DNA of 64,000 nucleotides from Herpetosiphon llansteffanensis (GCF_003205875.1 NZ_PUBZ01000114.1:1-64000), one strand, 5' to 3'; positions 1 through 8,736 are shown, counted from the first letter of the stretch. Numbers and translations: made by a program. Notes: generated from the sequence alone by a model not told the origin.

Positions 1-36
1 GCTTCGTCGGCAGCGTCAGAGGTGTATAAGAGACAG
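1..36 (+). other. Illumina Nextera adapter remnant (artefact)
   Basis: Bases 4-36 match the 33-nt Nextera read-1 transposase adapter, including the 19-bp Tn5 mosaic end at 18-36, with one mismatch (g at 21 where the adapter has T). This is library sequence left on a contig end, not genome. Nothing biological should be read from it, and true sequence starts at about base 37. Confidence 0.95.
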
Positions 37-94
37 GGCGAGGGGGAGCACGCTGGTTTTCATCACTAATTCTGGTAGACCCACCGAATGAACG

Positions 95-297
95 CCCTTC
101 GCCCGCGCCCGGGAGAGGGGTTGGGGTGAGGGCATGCTCCATCACTCAACATGGACGAAGGATGACATTAAAGCCCCTCGCCCGCGCCCGGGAGAGGGGT
201 TGGGGGTGAGGGGATGCTCCATCACGCTGCATGCACGAACGATGACATTAAAGCCCCTCGCCCGCGCCACGGGAGAGGGGTTGGGGTGAGGGCATCT
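95..297. repeat. Tandem GC-rich repeat, period 79-80 bp, about 2.5 copies (family A)
   Basis: Copies begin near 95, 174 and 254. Each has a core of the form CCCCTCGCCCGCGCCC then GGGAGAGGGGTTGGGG with TGAGGG, followed by a spacer containing ATGCTCCATCAC and GATGACATTAAAG. The core is partly self-complementary (CCCCTC against GAGGGG) and could fold. Related cores recur at 5943-6238, 18204-18315, 25709-25800 and 57258-57357, always between genes. The short reading frame crossing it is not a gene. Confidence 0.9.
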
Positions 298-300
298 CAA

Positions 301-1536
301 TTATTCCAAGTTGCCAAGCCGCGCATCGAGGTCGTCGAGGGTATGGGCCAGATTGGCGGTGCGCCAGCTTTTTTGGGGGTTGGTCAAACGCTTGCCATTG
401 GGGTCGCGCGCCAGTAACGAGTGCACCGTGTCTGCATCGTCGCTGGCAAATAGGTGATGCAGCTCTTTGGCAACCCGTTGGCGGCTAATTTGTACCCCAT
501 GCTTGGCCAAAATCGCCTTGTAATCTTGATATTGGTCGGCCATGCGAATGGTGGCTGATTCGTAGCCATGGCGGGCCAGCATCATGCGCTCATCATAATG
601 CAGCACATGTTCGCCAAACACCGTCGCATCATCAGCCCGTGGCTCAATCAAAATAATATCGACATCAGGGTGTTGTTGGCGCAGTTTTTTGATGTGATAG
701 TGTAAACCAGCCTGAATAAATGTGCGAAATACTTGGTTGCCAATCGCCTGAATTCCTGCATCGGCGATGCGCGTGCCAAGCTGTTGCTTGCGATTATCAA
801 AGGCAACCAGCGGATTGACACAGACAATCAATTTTGCCCCACGATCAATCGCTACATCGAGGCTAGCCGTGCCACGCACGCCACCATCAATATAATCAAC
901 GCCATTGATCCGCACTGGCTCATAGACAATTGGCATGGCGCTTGACGCAGCGACTGCTGCCGAAATTGGCACATTGCGCAGGCTACCCTCGCCAAATACC
1001 GCCCGATCGCCGCTATCAAGCTCGGTCGCTACGATATACAGTTCGCGTTGCACCTCGGCAAAGTGGTTGCTACCACGCTCGGCCAAAAAATTGCGCAGAT
1101 AGCGCTCTAAACTATTGGTTGAATAAATGCCATTGGGCAAGCCTTCGAGCATCTTCCAAGCCCAATCCAAGGGCGCAAAATCGCGTGGATGGCGCAAAGT
1201 TTCGATGGCACGTTGGGCCAAGAGCCGCGGCAAGCGTCGCCCACGTTTGACGAGGCCGCGCAAATTGAGCGCCAAAATTTGGTCGCGTTGCAGGCGTTTG
1301 GCATCGGGCAAGGCTCCTTCGAGAATGCGCAGCAACTCGCGGGTGGTAATGCCATTGGCCAGACATGAGCTAATTAAGCTGCCTGCGCTGGTGCCAACAT
1401 ACATATCAAAATCATTAATCGTGAGGGTTGTGAGGAGATCATCGATGGCACGGAGTGCGCCAATTTCGTAAACAGCTCCAGAGATGCCACCACCGGCAAG
1501 GACGAGCGCGCGTTTAGATGGGGTTGAATTCTTCAT
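301..1536 (-). CDS. Patatin-like phospholipase family protein
   Basis: Predicted lipid acyl hydrolase of the patatin family, 411 aa from the chosen start. Near the N terminus is the glycine-rich oxyanion loop (AGGGISG, residues 14-20), then the nucleophile elbow GTSAG with Ser50, and the dyad Asp in IDGG at about residue 217. All the catalytic Ser-Asp parts are therefore present. There is no signal peptide, so it probably acts in the cytosol or at the inner membrane face. An ATG at 1557 is in frame, but the ATG at 1536 has a GAGG Shine-Dalgarno 8 nt upstream and the longer start has none. It lies downstream of the PHA-type regulator on the same strand, 63 bp away. Substrate cannot be told from sequence. 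Confidence 0.88.
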   Translation of the reverse strand: MKNSTPSKRALVLAGGGISGAVYEIGALRAIDDLLTTLTINDFDMYVGTSAGSLISSCLANGITTRELLRILEGALPDAKRLQRDQILALNLRGLVKRGRRLPRLLAQRAIETLRHPRDFAPLDWAWKMLEGLPNGIYSTNSLERYLRNFLAERGSNHFAEVQRELYIVATELDSGDRAVFGEGSLRNVPISAAVAASSAMPIVYEPVRINGVDYIDGGVRGTASLDVAIDRGAKLIVCVNPLVAFDNRKQQLGTRIADAGIQAIGNQVFRTFIQAGLHYHIKKLRQQHPDVDIILIEPRADDATVFGEHVLHYDERMMLARHGYESATIRMADQYQDYKAILAKHGVQISRQRVAKELHHLFASDDADTVHSLLARDPNGKRLTNPQKSWRTANLAHTLDDLDARLGNLE

Positions 1537-1598
1537 TGATCGTGGCCTCATTGCCATTGGCGATACGTCAGCAAACGAATCGGAGAAACGGCGATTGA

Positions 1599-2105
1599 TT
1601 ATTTATCCTGTAATAACTGTTCAACTAAGTTGGCTAGTTGCTCAACTTGGCCTTTCAAGCGTTCGACATCAGAGCGATCGGGCAGATTTTCGGCATGGGC
1701 ATGGCCCGAATCATTGAGCAATAATTGGCCCATTCGTTGACATAATTCTTCGCTGATTTTGCCTTCATCGAGCAAATGTTCCAGCCGCAAGCGAATTTCG
1801 GCCTCGACGATTTGGCTGCCACCCAACGAATGGAACAGGTTGCGGCGCATCTGTGAGAGCGTCTCGCCGCTAGTTTGAATCAGATCGGATAAGAGCGGAA
1901 TTGGCAACGGGCCTGAACGGCGGCCTTTGTTATTGAGCAAAATTTGCGATAAGGTTTGGACAGTCAAATCTTCGCCGGTAACATTATCGACCACCCGAAC
2001 ATCGCTGCCAGCACGAATTAACTTAGCGATGCCATGCAAGGTAATATATTGTTTGGCATTGGTATGATAAAGCTTACGATTGCCGTATTTCTTAATTAAT
2101 TCCAC
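1599..2105 (-). CDS. Polyhydroxyalkanoate synthesis regulator-type DNA-binding protein
   Basis: 168 aa. Residues 1-65 match the PHB/PHA accumulation regulator DNA-binding domain: the IKKYGNRKLYHT opening, YITL, then VVDNVTGEDLT and QTLSQIL. In PhaR-type proteins this domain binds DNA and controls granule (phasin) genes. The rest (about 70-168) is helical with a heptad-like C-terminal stretch (VERLKGQVEQLANLVEQLL), probably a coiled coil for oligomerisation. The start is GTG at 2105 with AGGAGG just upstream, and an extended -10 box lies at 2144-2152. No PHA synthase or phasin lies nearby, so a role in PHA storage here is family inference; such domains also occur in organisms with other regulatory uses. 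Confidence 0.8.
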   Translation of the reverse strand: MELIKKYGNRKLYHTNAKQYITLHGIAKLIRAGSDVRVVDNVTGEDLTVQTLSQILLNNKGRRSGPLPIPLLSDLIQTSGETLSQMRRNLFHSLGGSQIVEAEIRLRLEHLLDEGKISEELCQRMGQLLLNDSGHAHAENLPDRSDVERLKGQVEQLANLVEQLLQDK

Positions 2106-2143
2106 AACGCCTCCTACGATCTGAATTGTGCTGCGGGAAACTC

Positions 2144-2152
2144 ATTATAGCA
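2144..2152 (-). promoter_or_regulatory. Extended -10 promoter of the PHA-type regulator
   Basis: On the minus strand the sequence reads TGCTATAAT, a perfect extended -10 element about 40 nt upstream of the GTG start at 2105. No good -35 is visible, as is usual for extended -10 promoters. Confidence 0.6.
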
Positions 2153-2208
2153 TGGTCGTTGCTTGCTGCTGTGCAGTGCGTCATAAAGTATAAGCCTGCT
2201 TAAACCAC

Positions 2209-2237
2209 TTGGATCGTTGGGCTTCTCATACTACAAT
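2209..2237 (+). promoter_or_regulatory. Predicted promoter of the PAS histidine kinase gene
   Basis: TTGGAT (2209-2214) and TACAAT (2232-2237) are spaced by 17 bp, about 49 nt before the ATG at 2286. It is divergent from the PHA-type regulator promoter in the same 180-bp intergenic region. Confidence 0.5.
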
Positions 2238-2285
2238 AGGGCTTAGACCGAAGGCTTGAAACTTGTGTTGTGAGGGCGATACCCT

Positions 2286-4181
2286 ATGCCTCAGAAACTG
2301 AAATGGCCGCTGACCAGCGCCTGGCAACGCCGTTTGATCAAAGCGACCCGCCGTAAAGATGTGACGCTTGAGCAATTTCCAGTTGGTTTGGTCTGGTTTC
2401 AAGGTTCTCAGGTTTTTTTTAATCAAGCAGTTACGGCGATGATTGGCTATAGCAACGCCGAAATTACCACGACTGAGCAATGGTTTCAGCTGTTGTATCC
2501 CACCGAGGCTGCCAGTATGCGCCAATTGTATGCAGCTGCCTCAGCATCAAGCTTAGGCCAAACAATTCACGGCTTTATTGTTAATCGCCAACGCCAAAGC
2601 TGCCTTTTAGAATGTACATTGGCGGCTCATGGCCAGCGTCAAGTGTGGTTGGTGCGCGATATTACCGAGAGCAATCGGCTTGAGCGGCTGATGCTGCAAA
2701 CTGAGCAAACCGCCCATGTTGCTGGCTGGGAAATTGATCTGCGTACTAACCAAGTGTATTGGACGCGCGAAATGTATCGAATTTTAGATACATCGCCGCT
2801 TGAATATACGCCGACGATTGAGAATCAGAATTTTTTTCATACCAACGCAACGCTCGTTCAGCTTGAGGCAATTTTTCGCCAGATGATCGAGCAGCGTGGT
2901 TCGTTTGATATGAGCCTCGAAATGCGCACCTTTCGTGGGCGTTCGTTTTGGGGGCGTTTTACCGGGCGAGTCGAGCTAGAGTTTGGCCAGCCGATCAAAA
3001 TTTATGGCTCGCTGCAAGACATAACCGAGCATCATCAATTAACCGATGCGTTGCGCATGGCCGAGCGCGATTACCGCACGATCTTTGAAACAACCAAAAT
3101 CGGCATTTTTCGCATCACGCTTGATGGTCGGGTGTTGCGGGCCAATCCGGCTTTGGTGCGCTTAGCAGGCTTTGCCCACGAACATGAATTGGTCGATTAT
3201 GTGGCCGATTTAAACACGATGTATGTTGATCCAGAGCGCTTTGAGTATTTGCGCGAGCTGCTACACACCCATGGCGCATATGATGAAATTGAATCGGAAG
3301 TTTATCGGCCTGCCAATGGCGAACGCATCTGGATTAGCGAAACCTCGCGTTTTGTGTATGCAGATGATGGTTCGGTGCTCTATGCAGAGGGCACGATTCA
3401 AGAAATTACTGCTCGTAAACAAGCAGAAGAAGCTTTGCGCCATGCCCGTGATGCTGCCGAAGCCGCTAATCGAGCCAAAAGCACATTTTTGGCCAATATG
3501 AGCCACGAGCTGCGCACGCCGCTGAATGCGATTATCGGCTATAGCGAATTGCTGATGGACGACACCGATTTTAGCGATCCCAGCATGCTTGAGGATTTTC
3601 GCCATGATATTGGCCAAATTAATGATGCAGGCCATCAATTGCTCAACTTAGTTAATGATGTGCTTGATCTGGCCAAAGTTGAGGCTGGCAAATATCAGAT
3701 TGCTGCCGAAACCTTTGATCTGAATGGACTAGGCCATGAATTAATTGCCACAATTAGCCCAATGGCCCAAAAAAATGCCAACAGCCTCGCTTTTGAGCCA
3801 AACAAACAATTGCCACTCATTCACACTGATCGCGCCATGCTCCGCCAGATTTTGCTTAATCTGTTGAGCAACGCCGCGAAATTTACCAAACATGGCAGCA
3901 TCAATCTAAGTGTGAGTTTTGACCCAGCCAGCCAGCATGTCCAATGTCGCGTGAGTGATACCGGCATTGGCATGACCAATGAACAAATATTGAGTTTATT
4001 TGAGCCATTTACCCAAGGCGATGCCTCGACGACGCGGCGTTATGGCGGCACGGGCTTGGGCTTGGCGTTATGTCGCCATTTTATTGAGCTATTGAACGGC
4101 ACGATTCAAGTTGAAAGCGTGTTTGGCCAAGGCTCAATTTTTACCATCGTTTTTCCATGCTTGGTCGAGGCAACTGATTAG
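2286..4181 (+). CDS. PAS-domain sensor histidine kinase
   Basis: 631 aa cytosolic sensor kinase without membrane segments. Three PAS-type regions precede the kinase: about 25-125, 140-255 (VAGWEIDL onward) and 265-390 (TIFETTKIGIFRI onward). The dimerisation/phosphoacceptor segment is FLANMSHELRTPLNAI with His407. The ATPase domain has the N box (LLNLLSNAAKF, about 520), G1 (DTGIGM, about 559) and G2 (GGTGLGLALC, about 590), so it looks fully active. There is no receiver domain and no response regulator nearby: an orphan kinase. The signal is unknown. GAGGG lies upstream of the ATG. Confidence 0.93.
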   Translation: MPQKLKWPLTSAWQRRLIKATRRKDVTLEQFPVGLVWFQGSQVFFNQAVTAMIGYSNAEITTTEQWFQLLYPTEAASMRQLYAAASASSLGQTIHGFIVNRQRQSCLLECTLAAHGQRQVWLVRDITESNRLERLMLQTEQTAHVAGWEIDLRTNQVYWTREMYRILDTSPLEYTPTIENQNFFHTNATLVQLEAIFRQMIEQRGSFDMSLEMRTFRGRSFWGRFTGRVELEFGQPIKIYGSLQDITEHHQLTDALRMAERDYRTIFETTKIGIFRITLDGRVLRANPALVRLAGFAHEHELVDYVADLNTMYVDPERFEYLRELLHTHGAYDEIESEVYRPANGERIWISETSRFVYADDGSVLYAEGTIQEITARKQAEEALRHARDAAEAANRAKSTFLANMSHELRTPLNAIIGYSELLMDDTDFSDPSMLEDFRHDIGQINDAGHQLLNLVNDVLDLAKVEAGKYQIAAETFDLNGLGHELIATISPMAQKNANSLAFEPNKQLPLIHTDRAMLRQILLNLLSNAAKFTKHGSINLSVSFDPASQHVQCRVSDTGIGMTNEQILSLFEPFTQGDASTTRRYGGTGLGLALCRHFIELLNGTIQVESVFGQGSIFTIVFPCLVEATD

Positions 4182-4231
4182 GCAAATTGCTACAATAACT
4201 GATGCGCCTATGACCCTTCATGCGGCCACTA

Positions 4232-4253
4232 ACGGCAAGCAATCGCCGTAGCT
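4232..4253 (+). terminator. Possible weak terminator after the histidine kinase gene
   Basis: ACGGC (4232-4236) and GCCGT (4245-4249) form a 5-bp stem followed by AGCTTTT. Short and weak; listed because it lies about 50 nt past the stop codon. Confidence 0.35.
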
Positions 4254-4327
4254 TTTGTGCAACTTGTACAAATAGCGCAATTTAAACTTTGGGTAGATTA
4301 CACAAGTTCTGGTGTGATGGGATTGCG

Positions 4328-4333
4328 TATAAT
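4328..4333 (+). promoter_or_regulatory. Possible -10 box of glnA
   Basis: A perfect TATAAT stands 127 nt upstream of the glnA ATG, but no convincing -35 lies 16-18 bp before it (agttct). If used, it gives a leader of about 120 nt. That leader contains a small hairpin at about 4408-4430 (ATGCTCG against CGAGTAT). I saw no match to the glutamine riboswitch. Confidence 0.35.
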
Positions 4334-4459
4334 GCGACCTAGTTGAATGGATCGCGCGTTCCTTGGCCATATCCCAAGATTTTCCAAACCCACTACTAAG
4401 CCCCTATGCTCGCGGGACACCGAGTATGGCTTTGTTAGTAAAAAGAAGGATGACACACC

Positions 4460-5881
4460 ATGACACTTCGTGATTTTCTCGAAATTCCCTACGAAGAGTT
4501 GGAAGAACTGAACCTCGCTGCCAAAGCTCAACGGGTTGCCCGCACATCATTGGACAAGTTGCAAGAAGAGCGCATGCGCTATTTGAACGACGAACGCCGC
4601 ATCAAAGCGGTGACCGTTTGTTTCACCGACCTTGAAGGCCGCTTGCACATGCTCGATTACGACAAAAAATTCTTGTTGAAATCAGCTGATAACTTGACCT
4701 TTGACGGCTCTTCAATCCGTGGTTTCTCGCAACAATCAGAATCCGACTTGCGCTTGGGCATCGACTGGGGTGCGTTCTACTGGTTGCCATCCGACATTTT
4801 TGGGCCTGGTAAAGTGTTGGTGTTTGGTCAAGTGCTCGAACGCGATGGCTCAGTCTATGCAGCCGATTTCCGCGCCCGCTTGCAAGCCTACACCGCTGAG
4901 TTGTTGGCCAAAGAAGGCATCGTTTGTAACGTTGCCAACGAAATTGAAGGCTTCTTGTTCAAGGGCCGCAACGCCGAGCAACACTACCGCGATACCGGCC
5001 ACTTCGATTTAGTGAGCACTGGTGGCTATTACAACTCATTGCCTGGCGATCCGCTGCGCTTGTTCATTGATGCTGCTGCTGAAGCACAACGCGCAATGGG
5101 CTTTGAAAATGAAAAAGATCACCCAGAAGTTGCGCCTTCACAGTTCGAAATGAACTATTCGTACACCGAAGCCTCGGTAGCCGCCGACCAAGTGTTGCTG
5201 TATAAATTGATTTGTCGCCAATTGGCCTACAAACTCGATTTGACTGCTAGCTTCTTGCCCAAGCCTGTAACTGGGGTCAACGGCAGCGGTATGCACACCA
5301 ACATGTCATTGGCCAAGGGCGATACCAACTTGTTCTACGATGCCAACGGTGAAGAAGGCTTGTCGGAATACGGCTGGAACTATGTCGACCGCATTTTGAC
5401 CAGCGGCTTGGATCTGTGTTTGTTGTTGAATGCCAGCGTCAACTCCTATCGCCGCCTCGACCCACACTACGAAGCGCCAAACCAAATCAAGGCTTCGGCA
5501 ATCGATCGTGGCTCGATGGTGCGGATTCCATTAGGCAACGCTCGTTCAGCACGGATCGAAGTGCGCTCGATTGCTCCCGATGCCAACCCATACATGGCGA
5601 TTTACGCGCTCTTGAAGGTCGGCTTGGAAGGGCCAAAGGCCGATTTGTCAGTTCGCAAGGGTGCAAAAGTATTGCCCGACAACATTTACGATGCAATCGA
5701 ATCGTTCCAATCGAGCGAAATCATCGCTTCAGTCTTGGGCGAAGAAATTCAAGCCAAGTATGCTGAACTGAAGATTGCCTCAGCTGATCGCTGTCCACAT
5801 CGCTTGGGCACGTTGATCAAGCGCTCGGAAGTTCAATTCCATCACGAAGTAACCAACCAATACCTCTGGAGCAAGTTCTAA
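4460..5881 (+). CDS. glnA: Glutamine synthetase, type I
   Basis: 473 aa, makes glutamine from glutamate, ammonia and ATP. Recognisable GSI motifs are FDGSSIRGF (about 81-89), the metal-binding NEIEGFLF segment, VNGSGMHTN in the ATP site, NSYRRLDPHYEAPN, and RIEVRSIAPDANPY near 365 with the catalytic Glu and Arg. It lines up best with the Gram-positive GSI-alpha pattern (VNGSGMH-x-N, no NLYDLPPEE adenylylation loop), so regulation by adenylylation is unlikely. It has an N-terminal extension of about 45 residues before the beta-grasp domain compared with typical enzymes. AAGGA lies upstream of the ATG. Transcribed alone and closed by a perfect terminator. No GlnR or PII gene lies nearby. Confidence 0.96.
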   Translation: MTLRDFLEIPYEELEELNLAAKAQRVARTSLDKLQEERMRYLNDERRIKAVTVCFTDLEGRLHMLDYDKKFLLKSADNLTFDGSSIRGFSQQSESDLRLGIDWGAFYWLPSDIFGPGKVLVFGQVLERDGSVYAADFRARLQAYTAELLAKEGIVCNVANEIEGFLFKGRNAEQHYRDTGHFDLVSTGGYYNSLPGDPLRLFIDAAAEAQRAMGFENEKDHPEVAPSQFEMNYSYTEASVAADQVLLYKLICRQLAYKLDLTASFLPKPVTGVNGSGMHTNMSLAKGDTNLFYDANGEEGLSEYGWNYVDRILTSGLDLCLLLNASVNSYRRLDPHYEAPNQIKASAIDRGSMVRIPLGNARSARIEVRSIAPDANPYMAIYALLKVGLEGPKADLSVRKGAKVLPDNIYDAIESFQSSEIIASVLGEEIQAKYAELKIASADRCPHRLGTLIKRSEVQFHHEVTNQYLWSKF

Positions 5882-5901
5882 TTCTTGGAATGAGCTACAG
5901 T

Positions 5902-5940
5902 CAAGGCCCAGCGCAATTGCGCTGGGCCTTGGTTTTTTTA
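5902..5940 (+). terminator. Rho-independent terminator of glnA
   Basis: A perfect 30-bp palindrome (5902-5931, centred on GCGCAATTGCGC) is followed by a T-rich tail at 5932-5939. It begins 20 nt after the glnA stop codon. Confidence 0.95.
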
Positions 5941-5942
5941 GG

Positions 5943-6238
5943 TTCCCTCACTCCAACCCCGCGCCCACGGTGCGGGCACGGGGCTTTAATGCTGTGGTTC
6001 TTGCGCAATTCGTCGGTGCTCAATGATGGGTTATGAGATCCCCTCACCCCAACCCCTCTCCCGTGCGCGGGCGAAGGGCTTTAACCCCGTGGCTCTGGCG
6101 CAATTCTTGGTGAAAAACGGTCGACTCCCCCTCGCCCGCGTTCTAAACAGCGGTGTTTGATGTAATTCATGGTTAACCATCAATGATCAAATTCCCCCTC
6201 GCCCGCGTTCAGTGGGAGAGGGGGCAAGGGGGTGAGGG
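5943..6238. repeat. Family A repeat block filling the glnA-expansin gap
   Basis: Several degenerate copies of the GC-rich core appear here in both orientations: CCCCTCACCCCAACCCC with TCTCCC near 6040-6060, and CCCCCTCGCCCGCG near 6125 and 6195. They are separated by spacers sharing GTGGTTCTTGCGCAATTC or GTGGCTCTGGCGCAATTC. No gene is seen in 5941-6253; the small frame within is repeat-derived. Confidence 0.85.
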
Positions 6239-6253
6239 AACGTATTTCACAGC

Positions 6254-7072
6254 TTATTTCCGCGTATACGGCAGCCACACGTGTTCGGTGAGGCTTTCGG
6301 GCGGCACGGTTGGGCGGGGCGTTGGGCTTGGAGTTGGGGTTGCTGAGCCTGGTGGCGCAACATAGGGGAATTGCTGCAGTCCTGGTCTGGTTACATTATC
6401 GCCAAGCGCAATATTTTCATCAACAATCACATTGCCATAGACATCGGTGGTGCGAAAGCTGTAGGGGCCAGCACCCATGCCCGTTTCGGCAATAAAATAA
6501 TTGAAAATAAAGCGCGGAGCAACTTTATAGGCCGCTTGGCCCATGCGATACTCAAATTTGGCAATTGCATTGCGATGATTGCGCAGGTGCACTGCTGTCC
6601 ACCATTGATTGCTACCATCTTTGAAATGATAGCCAACCTTGCCAGTCGTGGCTGGATTACTGATCAATTGCCAGCTGATTGGCACAATTCCATCAACTCG
6701 CCGCGCAATCCGATCAAAGGCTTGCGGGCTAAGGTCGATATGGCCGGTTTGGCATTCAGGGCAGCGGTCGGTAATTTGCACTGTGACCGATCCCAAGGGG
6801 CCAGTGATTTTAACCATCGCCCCACAATAATCAGCCGTGGCATAATCGGGATTATTCATCGCGCCAAACAACAAATCGCTTGGCAATGGCAGGCTACAAT
6901 TGCCCAAGCCTGTTGCGGTGTAATAAGTGGCTTGGCCTTGGCGAAGCGCCCATGGGTTGGTGATTGTGGCTGGGCTTTGGGCAAAGCTTTGCTGCTGCCA
7001 CGCGTAACTCCCAAACACGCCAATTAATAAACTTGCGAACAATAGCCAACGAACCATGTTTCGAGTGTGCAT
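6254..7072 (-). CDS. Secreted bacterial expansin-like protein
   Basis: 272 aa. An N-terminal signal peptide (VRWLLFASLLIGVFG, cleavage after about residue 32) is followed by a double-psi beta-barrel domain and an expansin-type C-terminal carbohydrate-binding domain. Hallmarks are GQATYYTATGLGNCS, the catalytic-like VQITDRCPEC and GHIDLSPQAFDRIA, as in the bacterial expansin EXLX1. Expansins loosen cellulose and other wall polymers without hydrolysis. The tail is a Pro/Thr linker (about 245-262) ending in HVWLPYTRK, a short motif also found in the nuclease at 8792. AAAGG precedes the ATG. It has its own promoter (7107-7135). A wall-active role on plant, fungal or bacterial material is inferred. 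Confidence 0.88.
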   Translation of the reverse strand: MHTRNMVRWLLFASLLIGVFGSYAWQQQSFAQSPATITNPWALRQGQATYYTATGLGNCSLPLPSDLLFGAMNNPDYATADYCGAMVKITGPLGSVTVQITDRCPECQTGHIDLSPQAFDRIARRVDGIVPISWQLISNPATTGKVGYHFKDGSNQWWTAVHLRNHRNAIAKFEYRMGQAAYKVAPRFIFNYFIAETGMGAGPYSFRTTDVYGNVIVDENIALGDNVTRPGLQQFPYVAPPGSATPTPSPTPRPTVPPESLTEHVWLPYTRK

Positions 7073-7106
7073 ACGAATTACCTTTAACTAATAATTAATA
7101 GTTGCC

Positions 7107-7135
7107 ACTCTACGCAATGCTGTCGTTGCTGTCAA
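7107..7135 (-). promoter_or_regulatory. Predicted promoter of the expansin gene
   Basis: On the minus strand TTGACA (7135-7130) and TAGAGT (7112-7107) are spaced by 17 bp. They lie 35 nt upstream of the ATG at 7072. Confidence 0.6.
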
Positions 7136-7152
7136 GTCGGGCTAAAATCAAA

Positions 7153-7182
7153 ACAGCACCACTTTTTCAAAAGTGATGCTGT
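7153..7182 (-). terminator. Terminator of the MFS transporter gene
   Basis: A 14-bp inverted repeat with one mismatch (7153-7166 and 7169-7182, 2-nt centre) is followed on the minus strand by TTTTGATTTT. It lies 18 nt after the MFS stop codon. Confidence 0.75.
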
Positions 7183-7199
7183 AATGCAGAACAGGCCAA

Positions 7200-8390
7200 T
7201 TAGGCGTTCATGGTGGTGGCTGGCTTGAACCAATTCAATTTGAGTCCCAGCCCAACGACCAAGGTTGCCAAACCAATGCATGTTCCAGCAACAATAAAGA
7301 CCAATTGTGGCCCTGAAACATCGAACATATAGCCGCCAGCTTGGGTTGCCAACAACGGTGATAAGCCGCCACCGATGGCGCTAATCAAGCCTTGGGCGGT
7401 CGCCAGCAAGTTGGTTGGAATGCGCTCGGTAATCAGGCGAATAATTGCGACTGAATACAAGCCAAAGCCACACGCCCGAAACATGCCAATTGGAATCAAC
7501 ATCCATGCTTCGCTGACCATGCCGCTGCCAATAAAGCCCAATCCAAGAATCAGGGTGGCAATGGCGAGCGTTTTGGCCGTACCAAAGCGCGCAATCACCC
7601 GATCAGCTTTCAACATCACTGGCACTTCGGTGCTAGCAATCACACAGGGCAAAATGCCAAGCATCATCGTGCTGCCACCGCTGAGTTTTTGAATCAAGTT
7701 GCCATCGAACATCGAAACCATGCTGAAGGCTGCGCCGACCAAGCCCGTGATAATCACAATTGCGATAAAAGCTGCATCGCGTGGCGCTTTGGCTGGTTTG
7801 ACCGTTGTTTTGCGCAATTCTGGCGTGTGATCAAGGCTATTGGCAACAATCGCAACCAAACCTGTCATACACCCAGTCAAAATAAACATGGTTGGATAGC
7901 CGGTTTTGGCCCACCAAATGCCGCCTAATAATGAAGTTACTGCATAGCCAACCGAACCCCAGAGCCGCAATTTGCCATAAGCCAGCTGATGGCGCACCGC
8001 CATGCCTGCGATCATACTATCGGCTAAGGGTGCGATTGGCCCGCGTGCCACCGCCAACATAACCATCACTGGCAAGATCGTAAAGAAGCTAGTTGGAAAT
8101 GCCAGCGCAATTTGGCTCAACGCTGTGAAAGCCAACATACTGAGCAATAATTGCACATGCCAGCCCCGCCGATCAGCCGTTGCTCCTACCAAGGGATTAA
8201 ACAACAGCACCGCCAACGGGCTAATCGCCCCAAACATGGCAATTTGTTGGCCACTTAAGCCAAGGTTGGTGAAGTACACATTAATAAATGGTACATACAT
8301 GCCAACGCTCGACCAAAAACACAAATAATATAAACTACCCCGAACCCCGGGCCGTGCATTCGACCGCCAGAGCGCCAAACGGCTGCCCAT
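7200..8390 (-). CDS. Major facilitator superfamily transporter
   Basis: 396 aa from the chosen start, with about 12 hydrophobic membrane segments. The first begins near GSLYYLCFWSSVGMYVPFINVYF, and the cytosolic loop between TM2 and TM3 carries GATADRRG, the MFS motif A region. The N-terminal half resembles the LacY/nucleoside-permease-like MFS group. The substrate cannot be inferred; neighbours give no clue. In-frame ATGs lie at 8462 and 8405, but the ATG at 8390 has a strong AGGAG 7 nt upstream, so I used it. The gene ends at a clear terminator, and its leader contains terminator-like hairpins. Confidence 0.88.
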   Translation of the reverse strand: MGSRLALWRSNARPGVRGSLYYLCFWSSVGMYVPFINVYFTNLGLSGQQIAMFGAISPLAVLLFNPLVGATADRRGWHVQLLLSMLAFTALSQIALAFPTSFFTILPVMVMLAVARGPIAPLADSMIAGMAVRHQLAYGKLRLWGSVGYAVTSLLGGIWWAKTGYPTMFILTGCMTGLVAIVANSLDHTPELRKTTVKPAKAPRDAAFIAIVIITGLVGAAFSMVSMFDGNLIQKLSGGSTMMLGILPCVIASTEVPVMLKADRVIARFGTAKTLAIATLILGLGFIGSGMVSEAWMLIPIGMFRACGFGLYSVAIIRLITERIPTNLLATAQGLISAIGGGLSPLLATQAGGYMFDVSGPQLVFIVAGTCIGLATLVVGLGLKLNWFKPATTMNA

Positions 8391-8468
8391 ACGCTGACTC
8401 CTCATAGATTCCAACAGGATTTCGCCGTGATTCGTAAGGCCATGCTGGGAATTTTTGGGCATACAACA

Positions 8469-8502
8469 AAGCTGGCGAGCGCTACGCCTGCCTCGCCAGC
8501 TT
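8469..8502 (-). promoter_or_regulatory. 11-bp hairpin in the MFS leader
   Basis: AAGCTGGCGAG (8469-8479) and CTCGCCAGCTT (8492-8502) pair perfectly across a 12-nt loop. It has no T tail. It sits between the terminator-like hairpin at 8533-8569 and the MFS start, so it may be part of the same leader. Confidence 0.5.
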
Positions 8503-8532
8503 CATTGCCGCGTTGTTTGCATCTGTAGATTG

Positions 8533-8569
8533 CAAAAAAACGAGCGCTTTCAAGAGCGACTCGTTTTTG
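8533..8569 (-). terminator. Terminator-like hairpin in the divergent region 8391-8791
   Basis: GCAAAAAAACGAG and CTCGTTTTTGC flank an inner CGCT/AGCG stem. On the minus strand the hairpin ends in TTTTTTTGC, so it reads as an intrinsic terminator about 140 nt upstream of the MFS ATG. No gene ends here, since the neighbours diverge. It may be an attenuator in the MFS leader or a stop for stray transcription. The rest of 8391-8791 shows nothing but the nuclease promoter. Confidence 0.55.
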
Positions 8570-8736
8570 CAAAGCATGTGTCTTACTTCACTTCTGTAAC
8601 GATACAGCTAATTTCTAAAATTGCAAGTATGATCATATAACAGCTTTGTTGTAGGCCTATATCCCCCATACAGGTGAGGCTATCGCTCGGCAGGATTTTG
8701 AGTATGCTACGCATCTGATTTATGCCTAGACAGCTA

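Noticed and set aside
95-297. Possible CRISPR-like array of short repeats
   Set aside because: The period is 79-80 bp with nearly identical spacers and long repeat cores, and no cas genes are present. It is a tandem duplication of a dispersed repeat.
4334-4459. Glutamine riboswitch in the glnA leader
   Set aside because: I could not find the conserved core of the glnA RNA motif; only a small hairpin is visible.
6371-7027. 218-aa frame opposite the expansin gene
   Set aside because: It is an antisense shadow of a well-supported secreted protein with signal peptide and expansin motifs.
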